From: Mesorhizobium sp. 65-26
Lineage (GTDB): Bacteria; Pseudomonadota; Alphaproteobacteria; Rhizobiales; Rhizobiaceae
Reading direction: 5' to 3'
Length of the DNA stretch: 64,000 nt
NCBI GenBank assembly: GCA_001899205.1
Contig: MKVL01000004.1
Span: 265,388 to 329,387 of the forward strand
Shown here one piece after another: positions 1 to 9,568 of the stretch. The notes under the pieces were generated by a model. It did not search any database and had not been told where the DNA came from. It saw nothing but the letters and a program-made list of their open reading frames with translations. Every line of letters begins with the position of its first letter. The stretch's first letter is position 1. Made by a program: the position numbers and the translations under genes.

Positions 1-1172
1 TCACACTGGAGAACGGCAAGGCGCGCGCCGACGCTATGGGCGAGGCGGCATACGCGGCCGAGTTCTTTCGCTGGTTCTCCGAGGAAGCGGTGCGGGCCGA
101 GGGGCATCTCGGCCATGCGCCGGCATCGGGCGCACGTATCCTCGTGCACCAGAAGCCTGCCGGTGTCGCCGTTCTCGTGACGCCGTGGAACTATCCGGCG
201 GCCATGGGCACGCGCAAGATCGCGCCGGCGCTGGCGGCCGGCTGCACCGTCGTCATCAAGCCCGCCTCGGAAACGCCCCTCACCATGCTGGCGCTGATGC
301 CTCTGCTCGAGGAAGCCGGGGTTCCGCCGGGTGTGGTCAACGTGCTGCCGAGCCGCCGATCGGGCGCGGTGGTGGACGCCATGCTGCACGATCAGCGCGT
401 GCGCGTGGTGTCGTTCACGGGCTCGACCGGCGTGGGGCGGAAATTGCTACACGCCGCCGCGGACCAGGTGATCAAGCCGGCGATGGAACTCGGTGGCAAT
501 GCTCCCCTGATCGTCTTCGACGACGCCGATATCGATCTCGCCGTCGAGGGAGCCATGGTCGCCAAGATGCGCAACCTTGGCGAAGCCTGCACGGCGGCCA
601 ACCGCCTTTATGTGCATGAGCGGGTGGCGGAGGAATTCACGCAACGCTTCACCGCCCGCATGGCCGCGCTCAAGATGGGCAACGGGCTGGCGCCGGATGT
701 CGATGTCGGCGCGCTGGTCAACGCCGACACGCGCGACAAGGTCGCGGCCTTCGTCGAGGACGCGCTGGCGCGCGGCGCCGAATTGAGGCTGGGCGGGGTC
801 GTGCCAAAAGGACCGGGCTTCTTCTATCCTCCGACGGTGCTGTTCAACGTGCCGGGCGACGCGGCTTGCATGCGCGACGAGATTTTCGGCCCGGTGGCGG
901 CGATCCAGACCTTCGGCGACGCGGACGACGTGGTCGCCCGCGCCAACGACACTGAATACGGCCTCGTCGCCTATGTCTTCACGCAGGACATGCGGCGCGG
1001 GCTCAACGTCTGCGAGCGCTTGGAGTTCGGAATGGTGGGCCTCAATCGCGGGCTCGTCTCCGATCCGGCAGCGCCCTTCGGCGGCGTCAAGCAATCCGGC
1101 CTCGGTCGCGAAGGCGGCAAGGAAGGCATGCTGGAGTTCATGGAAACCCAGTACATCGCGACCAATTGGTGA
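1..1172 (+). CDS. NAD(P)-dependent aldehyde dehydrogenase, succinate-semialdehyde dehydrogenase-like (5' truncated)
   Basis: This soluble enzyme of the ALDH superfamily oxidises an aldehyde, probably a short semialdehyde, to the acid with NAD(P). The gene enters from the left edge: the frame is open from base 3 and reads T-L-E-N-G-K before the first ATG at 36, so that ATG is internal. The cofactor region (VTPWNYPAAM, then KPASETP), the general-base glutamate in MELGGNAP and the nucleophilic cysteine in GEACTAANR are all present. The PFGGVKQSGLGREGG segment near the end is typical of the SSADH branch. The next gene, an E2 acyltransferase, starts 5 bases after the stop, so it belongs to an operon with a 2-oxoacid dehydrogenase complex. 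The family call is firm; the substrate is not. Confidence 0.9.
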   Translation, partial: TLENGKARADAMGEAAYAAEFFRWFSEEAVRAEGHLGHAPASGARILVHQKPAGVAVLVTPWNYPAAMGTRKIAPALAAGCTVVIKPASETPLTMLALMPLLEEAGVPPGVVNVLPSRRSGAVVDAMLHDQRVRVVSFTGSTGVGRKLLHAAADQVIKPAMELGGNAPLIVFDDADIDLAVEGAMVAKMRNLGEACTAANRLYVHERVAEEFTQRFTARMAALKMGNGLAPDVDVGALVNADTRDKVAAFVEDALARGAELRLGGVVPKGPGFFYPPTVLFNVPGDAACMRDEIFGPVAAIQTFGDADDVVARANDTEYGLVAYVFTQDMRRGLNVCERLEFGMVGLNRGLVSDPAAPFGGVKQSGLGREGGKEGMLEFMETQYIATNW

Positions 1173-1177
1173 GCAGC

Positions 1178-2065
1178 ATGACAGCGATCGTCGCCAGCCC
1201 TTCGACAAGGCAGCGTGCCCGCGAGGCGGGCCTGGATCTCACGGCCCTCGCCGCCGAACTCGGTCGGGACACGATTTCATCGGGTGATGTCGACGACAGG
1301 CTGCGGGGCCGGCGCGCTGCCTCCGGTGACGACAACAGCCGCTATTGGGACGTCGACCATGGCCAATACGGTCCTGTGCGCGAGGAGGCGATGAGCCGCT
1401 TCAGCCAGGTGGCTGCCCTCAATCTCGCCGCCGCGCAGCAGCTTATCCCTGCCGTCACGCATCACGACCGCGCCGATATGACGGCGGTCGAGGCGATCCG
1501 CGCCTCGCTGAGGGATGAGGCGCAGGCGAAGGGCGTGAAGATCACCGCGCTTGCCTTCCATGTGAAGGCGCTGGCGCGGACGCTGCGGGATTTCCCGCGG
1601 TTCAACGCCTCGCTCTCGGCCGATGGCGCTACACTCGTCCTCAAGGACTATGTCCATATCGGTATCGCGGTGGACACGCCGCACGGGTTGATGGTGCCGG
1701 TCATCCGCGACGCCGACCGCAAGGGGCTCTGGCGCATTGCCATGGAAGTCGCCGACCTCGCGGCGCGCGCCCAGCAGCGCAAGGTCGGTGCCGGCGAGAT
1801 GGGCGGCGCGTCGATGTCGATCAGCAATCTGGGCGGCATCGGCGGTATCGGCTTCACGCCGATCGTCAATCCACCCGAAGTGGCCATTCTCGGCATTTCG
1901 CGAACCGAGATGGCGCCCGTGTGGAACGGTGACGCTTTCGCGCCAACGCCAATGACGCCGCTCGACCTGAGCTACGACCATCGCGTCGTCAATGGAGCGG
2001 ACGCCGCGCGCTTCCTGGTGCGTTACATCAACCTGTTGGCCGACCCGCGCCGCCTGATCCTCTGA
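1178..2065 (+). CDS. 2-oxoacid dehydrogenase E2 acyltransferase, catalytic core without lipoyl domain
   Basis: This is an acyltransferase (E2) component of a pyruvate- or branched-chain-type 2-oxoacid dehydrogenase complex. It should transfer an acyl group from lipoyl-lysine to CoA. The 295-residue product starts almost directly with a peripheral-subunit-binding domain (about residues 5-45, around REAGLDLTALAAELGRDTI), followed by the catalytic domain. The active-site segment near the C-terminus reads DHRVVNGADAARF, so histidine is kept but the usual aspartate of DHRxxDG is asparagine; some PDH-type E2 proteins show the same change. No lipoyl domain precedes it, so one must come from another subunit upstream. 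ATG 1178 was chosen; a GTG at 1169 in frame would overlap the previous stop. The lpd gene follows 7 bases later. Confidence 0.88.
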   Translation: MTAIVASPSTRQRAREAGLDLTALAAELGRDTISSGDVDDRLRGRRAASGDDNSRYWDVDHGQYGPVREEAMSRFSQVAALNLAAAQQLIPAVTHHDRADMTAVEAIRASLRDEAQAKGVKITALAFHVKALARTLRDFPRFNASLSADGATLVLKDYVHIGIAVDTPHGLMVPVIRDADRKGLWRIAMEVADLAARAQQRKVGAGEMGGASMSISNLGGIGGIGFTPIVNPPEVAILGISRTEMAPVWNGDAFAPTPMTPLDLSYDHRVVNGADAARFLVRYINLLADPRRLIL

Positions 2066-2072
2066 GGCTCCG

Positions 2073-3470
2073 ATGACCGACACGAAGCACGCCGACCTCA
2101 TCGTCATCGGCGCGGGCCCTGGCGGCTACGCGGCCGCCTTCCGCGCCGCCGATCTCGGGCGATCCGTGATCCTCGTCGATGGCAGGAGCACGCTCGGCGG
2201 CGTCTGCCTCAATGAAGGCTGCATTCCCTCCAAGGCGCTGCTGCATGCGGCGCGCGTCATCCACGAGGCGGCCCATATCGGCACGTGGGGCGTCGCGCTC
2301 GGCAAGCCGAAGGTCGATCTCGATGCGCTGCGGCAACGCAAGGATGCGATCGTATCGCAACTCACCGGCGGTCTCGCGCAACTCGCCAGGCGCCGCAAGG
2401 TCGAGCTGGTCTCAGGGCGAGCAGCGCTCGCCGGCGGTGACGAACTTGCCATCACCGACGCCAATGGCGACATCAGACGCTGGACATTTGGCCAGGCGAT
2501 CATCGCCACCGGTTCTTCGCCCGTGCAATTGCCGGGCTGGCCAACGGACAGCCGCATCTGGGATTCGACCGCCGCGCTGGAGCTGCGTTCCCTGCCGCGT
2601 CCCCTGGCGATCGTTGGCGGCGGCATCATCGGGCTCGAAATGGCGACGATCTATTCGGCGCTCGGCTCCGCCGTCACCGTCATCGAGCTTGCCGACCAGG
2701 TGGCGCCGGGCGCCGAGCCGGAGGCTGCCGCGCTGGTTCGAGCCGCGCTTGAAGCCCGGAACTGCGTTGTCCACACGGGAACGCGGGTGACCGGAATCAA
2801 AGCCGGCTCCAAGAGTGTCGCCCTTGCCTGCGAGGGTGGCTTCACGGGCACGGTAGAGGCGGATGCCGTCATCCAGGCCGTGGGTCGGCGCGCAAGCGCC
2901 TCGGCGATCGCGGCCGAAAAGGCCGGCATCGAGATCAGGTCAGATGGCACGATTCCGGTGGATGCGCGGTGCCGCACCAGCCGGCCCAACATCTTCGCGG
3001 TCGGCGACATTACCGGCGGGCCGATGCTGGCGCATCGGGCGACGCATCAGGGCAAGGTCGCGGCCGAGGTGGCCTGTGGCCATGCTGCCGCGTTCGATAC
3101 GACCTTCATCCCCTCCGTCGCATACACCGACCCGGAACTGGCCTGGGTCGGACCGACGACGGCGCAGCTCAAGGTGGCCGGCGTGGCGCACAAGGTCGCC
3201 AGATTTCCCTGGGCGGCCAGCGGTCGTAACCTCGCCTCGGGTGGCGGCGACGGCCTGACGATGATCGCCTACGCGCCGGAGAACGGCCGCGTCCTCGGCG
3301 TCACGATCGTCGGCACGGGCGCCGGCGAGCTGCTGGCGGAGGCCGGGCTCGCGCTGGAGATGGGGGCGACGCTGACCGACCTCGCGCTGACGGTGCACGC
3401 CCATCCCACCCTTTCCGAAACGGTCGCATTTGCCGCCGAGCGCGCGCTGGGCACCCTGACCGACCTCTAG
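2073..3470 (+). CDS. lpdA: Dihydrolipoyl dehydrogenase (E3)
   Basis: This FAD-dependent disulfide oxidoreductase reoxidises dihydrolipoamide with NAD+. The 465-residue protein has the usual length. It shows an FAD-binding GAGPGG near residue 14, the redox-active disulfide Cys45/Cys50 in GGVCLNEGCIPSK, a second nucleotide-binding GGGIIGLE, the FAD motif FAVGDITGG, and the catalytic His-Glu pair in HAHPTLSE near the C-terminus. It sits 7 bases behind the E2 gene and is the last gene of the operon, presumably serving the same complex. No N-terminal lipoyl domain is fused to it, so it does not supply the domain missing from the E2. Confidence 0.95.
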   Translation: MTDTKHADLIVIGAGPGGYAAAFRAADLGRSVILVDGRSTLGGVCLNEGCIPSKALLHAARVIHEAAHIGTWGVALGKPKVDLDALRQRKDAIVSQLTGGLAQLARRRKVELVSGRAALAGGDELAITDANGDIRRWTFGQAIIATGSSPVQLPGWPTDSRIWDSTAALELRSLPRPLAIVGGGIIGLEMATIYSALGSAVTVIELADQVAPGAEPEAAALVRAALEARNCVVHTGTRVTGIKAGSKSVALACEGGFTGTVEADAVIQAVGRRASASAIAAEKAGIEIRSDGTIPVDARCRTSRPNIFAVGDITGGPMLAHRATHQGKVAAEVACGHAAAFDTTFIPSVAYTDPELAWVGPTTAQLKVAGVAHKVARFPWAASGRNLASGGGDGLTMIAYAPENGRVLGVTIVGTGAGELLAEAGLALEMGATLTDLALTVHAHPTLSETVAFAAERALGTLTDL

Positions 3471-3498
3471 TCGGCAAAAGCCGCCGCATGGGTTCGCG

Positions 3499-3520
3499 GC
3501 CGCCGTCACGGCGGCTCTTT
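3499..3520 (+). terminator. Possible weak terminator after lpdA
   Basis: The self-complementary stem GCCGCCGTCACGGCGGC is followed by TCTTT, 28 bases after the lpdA stop. The T-run is short and interrupted, so this is only a plausible terminator between convergent genes. Confidence 0.35.
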
Positions 3521-3563
3521 ACCCCTTGCCCGCGCGTCGCTTTTCCGGTCGGCGTCGGAAGAA

Positions 3564-5093
<1,530 letters not shown>

Positions 5094-5094
5094 G

Positions 5095-6081
5095 CTATTC
5101 GCCCTTTCTCGTGCCGAGGAGCATGATGCGGTCGAGGCCGAGCGCCAGAAGCAGGACGAGCCCCATGACGATCAGCTCGACATAGTTCGGCGTGTTCAGC
5201 AGCCGCAGGCCGTTCTGCACCACCGCCAGCGCCAGCACGCCGCCCAATGTGCGCCACATGTCGCCATAGCCGCCCTTGAGTCGGGTGCCGCCGAGCACGA
5301 CGGCGATGATCGCCCACAGTTCCCAGCTGCGGCCGGCCTGCGGCTCGGCGGTGCCGAGCCGCATGGACAGAAGCACGCCGCTCAACGCCGCGAGGAAACC
5401 GCAAAGGGTGAAATTGATCAGCTTGTGGCGGCCGACGCGGATGCCGGCATCGCGCGCCGCTTCGACATTGTCGCCCACCGCGTAGGCTTCGCGCCCGTGG
5501 CGCGTGCTGGTCAGGAACCACTGGAAGAACAGCACCAGCGCGAAGAAGATCATCGCGGTCAGCGAGATCTGGCCGAGATAGACCTCGGGGATTTCGGTGT
5601 ATTCGAAATCGTTGACGAGAAGCGCGTTGCCGCCGGTGTAGACGAAGACCAGGCCGCGTATGCCGATCAGCGCGCCGAGCGTCACCACGAAGGAGTGCAT
5701 GCCCGAGAGCGCCACCAGCGAGCCGTTGAGCAGGCCCATCGCCGTGCCGGCAAGCAGGGCCGCGGCGATTGCCACGGGCGCGCTGGCGCCGCCATTGTGG
5801 AGGCCGATGGCGAGCGCGCAGGCCAGCGCGAGCGTCGCGCCGACCGACAGATCGATCTCGCCATTGATCATGACCAGCGTCATGCCGATCGCCAGGATGC
5901 CGATGAAGGCGCTTTGGGTCAGGACGTTGGCGAGGTTGTTGACCGTCAGGAAATAAGGCGAGACGACGCTGAAGAAGACGCAGGCTGCGAGCAGGAAGAG
6001 CCAGATGTGGCTGCGCAGCAGAATGGTGCGCGCCATACCCTTGTGGCCGGACAGCGCGGGCTGGGTGAGGGATTGGGTCAT
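5095..6081 (-). CDS. Sugar ABC transporter permease (CUT2/RbsC type), second of pair
   Basis: This integral inner-membrane permease has 328 residues and about eight to ten hydrophobic segments. It carries the RbsC-type hallmark around INGEIDLSVGATLALACALA and the cytoplasmic-loop GGTRLKGGYGDMWRTLGG that contacts the ATPase. The ATG at 6081 overlaps the stop of the upstream permease by four bases (ATGA), which fixes the start and implies translational coupling. The two permeases differ in sequence, so they probably form a heterodimer. The ATPase gene follows immediately. Confidence 0.93.
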   Translation of the reverse strand: MTQSLTQPALSGHKGMARTILLRSHIWLFLLAACVFFSVVSPYFLTVNNLANVLTQSAFIGILAIGMTLVMINGEIDLSVGATLALACALAIGLHNGGASAPVAIAAALLAGTAMGLLNGSLVALSGMHSFVVTLGALIGIRGLVFVYTGGNALLVNDFEYTEIPEVYLGQISLTAMIFFALVLFFQWFLTSTRHGREAYAVGDNVEAARDAGIRVGRHKLINFTLCGFLAALSGVLLSMRLGTAEPQAGRSWELWAIIAVVLGGTRLKGGYGDMWRTLGGVLALAVVQNGLRLLNTPNYVELIVMGLVLLLALGLDRIMLLGTRKGE

Positions 6082-7034
6082 GCCAGGAGCCTTCCGCGCT
6101 TCGCGGCGAGATCGATCCACACGGCCATGATGACGATCGCCCATGTCACCAGCCATTGGACGTAATAGGGGAAGCCCATCAGGATCAGGCCGTTCTCGAT
6201 GAAGCCGAGCATGGCCACGCCAACGATGGTGCGCCAGATGCTGCCGTAGCCTCCGAGCAGCGAGGTGCCGCCAAGGATGATCCCCGCCAGCACCGTCAGC
6301 TCGTAGCCCTGGCCGATCGTGCTTTGCGCGCCCATGACGCGGCTTCCCATGATGATCGCGGCGCATGCCGTCGCCAGGCCGCTGATGAGATAGGTGGCGA
6401 AAACGATCCTGGGCGCCGCGATGCCCGAGAAAATGGAGGCGGTCTCGTTGCCGCCGACAGCGAAGACGGCGCGGCCGAAACGGGTGCGCATCAGCACGAA
6501 GCCGGCCACGGCGGCGCCGAGGACCAGAAGCAGGACGGGCGCCGGAATTCCAAGCACGCTGCCCCTGCCGAAGAAGGAGAACCAGGTCGTGGAGTCCGCG
6601 ACGTTCACGTTGGCGCCGCCGGAATACCAGATCGTCACGCCCTGCAGCAGCGACAGCATGGCGAGCGTGGCAATCAGCGAGTCGAACCGCAGATAGGCGA
6701 CGAGGAAGCCGTTGCAGGCGCCGATCAACAGGCCGCAACACAAGGTGACGGCGAGCGCGCCGGCCGGTCCTATCTGGTTGTGCTGGGAAACGACCAGCAC
6801 CGAGAGAAAGGTGAGGCCGGAGCCGACCGAGAGGTCGAGGCGCCCGGAGATGACGACGAAGGTGACGCCGACGGCGATGGTTCCGACGATAGCGATCTGC
6901 CTGAGCACGCCGAGCAGGTTGCCGACGGTCAAGAAGGTCGGCGCGCTCAACGCGACGATGGCCAGGATCGCCGCGAATGCGATGATCAGGCCGTTGCGCC
7001 TGATGAAATCCCCTGTGGTCAAAGTTGCGATCAT
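6078..7034 (-). CDS. Sugar ABC transporter permease (CUT2/RbsC type), first of pair
   Basis: This 318-residue inner-membrane permease shows the CUT2 signature VISGRLDLSVGSGLTF and the loop GGTSLLGGYGSIWRTIVG. It is the first gene of the leftward transporter operon. The start at 7034 is supported by a GGGAGG Shine-Dalgarno about 7 bases upstream and by alignment of its N-terminus with the partner permease. Two copies of the locus palindrome lie 94 and 189 bases upstream, between this gene and the divergently transcribed binding protein. Confidence 0.93.
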   Translation of the reverse strand: MIATLTTGDFIRRNGLIIAFAAILAIVALSAPTFLTVGNLLGVLRQIAIVGTIAVGVTFVVISGRLDLSVGSGLTFLSVLVVSQHNQIGPAGALAVTLCCGLLIGACNGFLVAYLRFDSLIATLAMLSLLQGVTIWYSGGANVNVADSTTWFSFFGRGSVLGIPAPVLLLVLGAAVAGFVLMRTRFGRAVFAVGGNETASIFSGIAAPRIVFATYLISGLATACAAIIMGSRVMGAQSTIGQGYELTVLAGIILGGTSLLGGYGSIWRTIVGVAMLGFIENGLILMGFPYYVQWLVTWAIVIMAVWIDLAAKRGRLLA

Positions 7035-7127
7035 CGATCGTGCCTCCCACACGCCGTCGCCAGGCCCGGTCATGCCGGGCGTTTTGCTTGGTCTTAGGCG
7101 TAAGGTGGATGCTTCGACAGGCGTAGA

Positions 7128-7144
7128 ATATCCATTTTGGATTT
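7128..7144. promoter_or_regulatory. Operator copy 1 of the sugar locus (TCCATTTTGGA core)
   Basis: The sequence ATATCCATTTTGGATTT matches the locus consensus AAATCCANNTTGGATTT, with an inverted TCCA/TGGA core. It lies in the divergent region between the transporter operon and the binding-protein gene. Its role as a repressor or activator site is inferred from recurrence. Confidence 0.6.
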
Positions 7145-7222
7145 CCATCGGCCGCATGGCCTGCTGTTCGCCGGCTTTGCGGAGCAGCCGGGAAAATGCC
7201 GCTTTCAATCGCCCACCGCCGG

Positions 7223-7239
7223 AAATCCACTTTGGACAA
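7223..7239. promoter_or_regulatory. Operator copy 2 of the sugar locus (TCCACTTTGGA core)
   Basis: The sequence AAATCCACTTTGGACAA is a second copy in the same divergent region, 95 bases centre to centre from copy 1 (about nine helical turns). It lies 105 bases before the binding-protein start. The spacing could allow looping or independent control of the two promoters. Confidence 0.55.
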
Positions 7240-7343
7240 CTGGCGTGTTGTGCGGCGACCGGCTCGTCGCAATCCTTCGCGTATCCGGAAAGAACGCATC
7301 CCGATCCGAGAGGCTCGCGGACGTCAACGGACAACGGAGGAGG

Positions 7344-8345
7344 ATGAGAATGTTCATGAAAGTCTTGACGCGCGCTCTCGCAGGCGCGCTCGTAATCTCG
7401 GCGGTCGCCTCGCATGCGGTGGCGCAGGATGCCCCCGACTGGCTGGGCGGGCCGCTCAAGAAGCCATTGTCGGAAACGCGCATCGGGATCACGGTTCTTT
7501 ATCCCGGCTCGAACTCCTATCAGGCCATGTATGCCAAGGCTGCCGAAGCCTATGCCGCCAAGCTCGGCATCAAGGCGACCGTCATGGACCCGCAAGGCGA
7601 CCCCGCCACGCAGTTCAACCAGCTGCAGGACATGATCTCGCAGAAGATGGACGCCATCGTGCTGTGGCCGACGTCGCAGAACGCGCTCATCCCGGCCGTC
7701 AGGCAGGCCGACCGCGCCGGCATTCCGGTCGTCACGTCGAACTCGCCGATCGGCGAGGCCGGTCAGCCCTACATCAAGGCGCATACGGGCCCGAACGACT
7801 GCGCGCTTGCTAAGCAGGCCGCCGAGATGCTCGGTGATGCCGTGGGCGGCAAGGGCAACATCGTGATCGTCGAAGGCACGCCCGGCTATACAGTGTCCAT
7901 CGTCCGCAACAACTGCTTCCTTGATGTGATGGAAGACAAGTACAAGGATATCAAGATCCTCGGCAGCCAGCCCGCTGACTGGAACCGCGAGAAGGCCCAG
8001 AAGACGATGGAGACCTTCCTCACCCAGTTCGGTGACAAGATCAACGGCGTCTACGCCTTTGACGACGGCATGGGGCTTGGTGTCATCAGCGCGCTGCAGG
8101 CAGCTGGCAAGAAGCCGGGCGAGGTGAAGGTCGTCACCTGCAACCTCTTCGGCGAAGGCTGGGATGCGATCAAGGCCGGCTGGGAAACCGGCTCGGGCAA
8201 GCAGTCGCCGATCGATGACGCCGAACTCGCCATCCGCACCGCGATCAAGGTGGTGAACGGCATCGAGGTGCCGAAGAGCCAGGACATCGAGATCGACAAG
8301 ATCACGGCCACGAACGTCGACAAGTTCGAGCGGCCCAGCTGGTAA
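7344..8345 (+). CDS. Periplasmic sugar-binding protein of the CUT2 ABC transporter (RbsB type)
   Basis: This secreted receptor delivers a sugar or polyol to the two permeases encoded divergently. The 333-residue protein has a Sec signal peptide of about 27 residues ending at SHAVAQ. A Peripla_BP_4-type fold follows, with recognisable segments IGITVLYPGSNSYQAM, QGDPATQFNQLQDMISQKMD and IVLWPTS. GGAGGAGG directly abuts ATG 7344, so the real start may be ATG 7350 or 7356, which have better spacing. The gene is divergent from the permease operon across a 309-base region with two locus palindromes, and a strong bidirectional terminator follows. Confidence 0.93.
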   Translation: MRMFMKVLTRALAGALVISAVASHAVAQDAPDWLGGPLKKPLSETRIGITVLYPGSNSYQAMYAKAAEAYAAKLGIKATVMDPQGDPATQFNQLQDMISQKMDAIVLWPTSQNALIPAVRQADRAGIPVVTSNSPIGEAGQPYIKAHTGPNDCALAKQAAEMLGDAVGGKGNIVIVEGTPGYTVSIVRNNCFLDVMEDKYKDIKILGSQPADWNREKAQKTMETFLTQFGDKINGVYAFDDGMGLGVISALQAAGKKPGEVKVVTCNLFGEGWDAIKAGWETGSGKQSPIDDAELAIRTAIKVVNGIEVPKSQDIEIDKITATNVDKFERPSW

Positions 8346-8397
8346 TCTCCCAGGACGCGGCGCGCGCTCCATCGGGCGCGCGCCGTTCGCGTAACCG

Positions 8398-8434
8398 AAA
8401 AAGACCGGCATTCGTCTGAATGCCGGTCTTTTTC
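8398..8434. terminator. Bidirectional rho-independent terminator
   Basis: AAAAAGACCGGCATTC, a four-base loop, then GAATGCCGGTCTTTTTC form an 11-bp perfect stem flanked by A and T runs. It separates the convergent binding-protein gene and the leftward oxidoreductase operon and can serve both. Confidence 0.9.
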
Positions 8435-8443
8435 GTGAGGCGC

Positions 8444-9568
8444 TCAGATGGCGTCGACGGCGACGTAGGCCCGACTAGCCGCTGACATCGCGGCGGCCTC
8501 GACGACTTTCTGCACCTCCAGGGCTTCCTGGAAATCGGGACTTGCCTTCACCTTGCCGGCATGGGCATCCAGCAGTTCCGCCACCTCGATCACCTTCAGG
8601 TCGTTGAAACCGAGATGATGCCCCGGGGCCGGGCAGAAGCGTCCATAGGGCTCGTGCTCCGGACCGGCCTCGATCCTGGCGAAGCCGTCGCGGCCGCGCG
8701 CCGTTGGTTTCATCAGGAGGAGCTCGTTCATGCGCTCCTGCGTGAAGGCGATGGCCCCCTTGCTGCCGGTGACCTCGAAGTCGAGCTGCATCTTGCGTCC
8801 GGTCGCGGTCCAGTTGGCCTCGATGGACCCGATGATGCCGCGTTCGAAACGGCATAGCATCACTGTGCGGTCGTCCACGGTAACCGGCACGCGGCGGGTA
8901 TCGCCGCGCGAGGCGGGACGGGTCGGCACGACGGTGGCCTGCGCGGCCATGACTTCCGCGATCGGGCCGAGCAGGTAGCGGGCCATCGAAATGATGTGGC
9001 TGCCGATGTCGGCGAGGGCGCCGCCGCCGGCCGGATCCGTACGGAAAGAGTGCGGAACCTCGGGGTCGGCCATGTAGTTCTCCGCGTGGATGCCGCGGAA
9101 GCCGGTGACGTCGCCGATCTCGCCGCTGGCGATGATCTCACGCGCCAGCTTGATCATCGGATTGCGCAGGAAGTTGAAGCCAACCATCGTCACCACGTCG
9201 GCCGCCGAGGCGGCTTCAGTCATGCGGCGCGCGCTTTGCGTGGTCACGGAAAGCGGTTTCTCGCAATAGACCGTCTTGCCGGCTTCGATGGCGGCGATCG
9301 CCATCTCCTCGTGGAGGCTGTTCGGCGCGGTGATGGCAACAATGCCGATACGCGGATCATCGATCAGTCGTCGCCAGTCGCCAGTACCCTCGGCAAAGCC
9401 GAGTGCCTTCGCCGAGTCCCGCGCTGCCTCGTCGGTGACATCGGCGAGCGATATCAGTTCCGGCGCGACCGGAACGTCGAACAGCCCGGCCACGGAGCGA
9501 AATGCGTTGGCGTGGCAGCGGCCCATGAAGCCGGCACCGATCAGCCCTATTCCCACGGATTTCGTCAT
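8444..9568 (-). CDS. Gfo/Idh/MocA-family NAD(P)-dependent dehydrogenase
   Basis: This cytoplasmic sugar or cyclitol dehydrogenase has 374 residues. The N-terminal Rossmann domain starts IGLIGAGFMGRCHANAF, the family motif is CEKPLS, and the C-terminal sheet domain includes GGGALADIGSHIISMARYLLG, where the conserved Asp and His of the active site are expected. The ATG at 9568 overlaps the stop of the upstream dehydrogenase by four bases. Two different members of this family in one operon are common when a sugar is oxidised and then epimerised or re-reduced. The exact substrate cannot be read from the sequence. Confidence 0.9.
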   Translation of the reverse strand: MTKSVGIGLIGAGFMGRCHANAFRSVAGLFDVPVAPELISLADVTDEAARDSAKALGFAEGTGDWRRLIDDPRIGIVAITAPNSLHEEMAIAAIEAGKTVYCEKPLSVTTQSARRMTEAASAADVVTMVGFNFLRNPMIKLAREIIASGEIGDVTGFRGIHAENYMADPEVPHSFRTDPAGGGALADIGSHIISMARYLLGPIAEVMAAQATVVPTRPASRGDTRRVPVTVDDRTVMLCRFERGIIGSIEANWTATGRKMQLDFEVTGSKGAIAFTQERMNELLLMKPTARGRDGFARIEAGPEHEPYGRFCPAPGHHLGFNDLKVIEVAELLDAHAGKVKASPDFQEALEVQKVVEAAAMSAASRAYVAVDAI

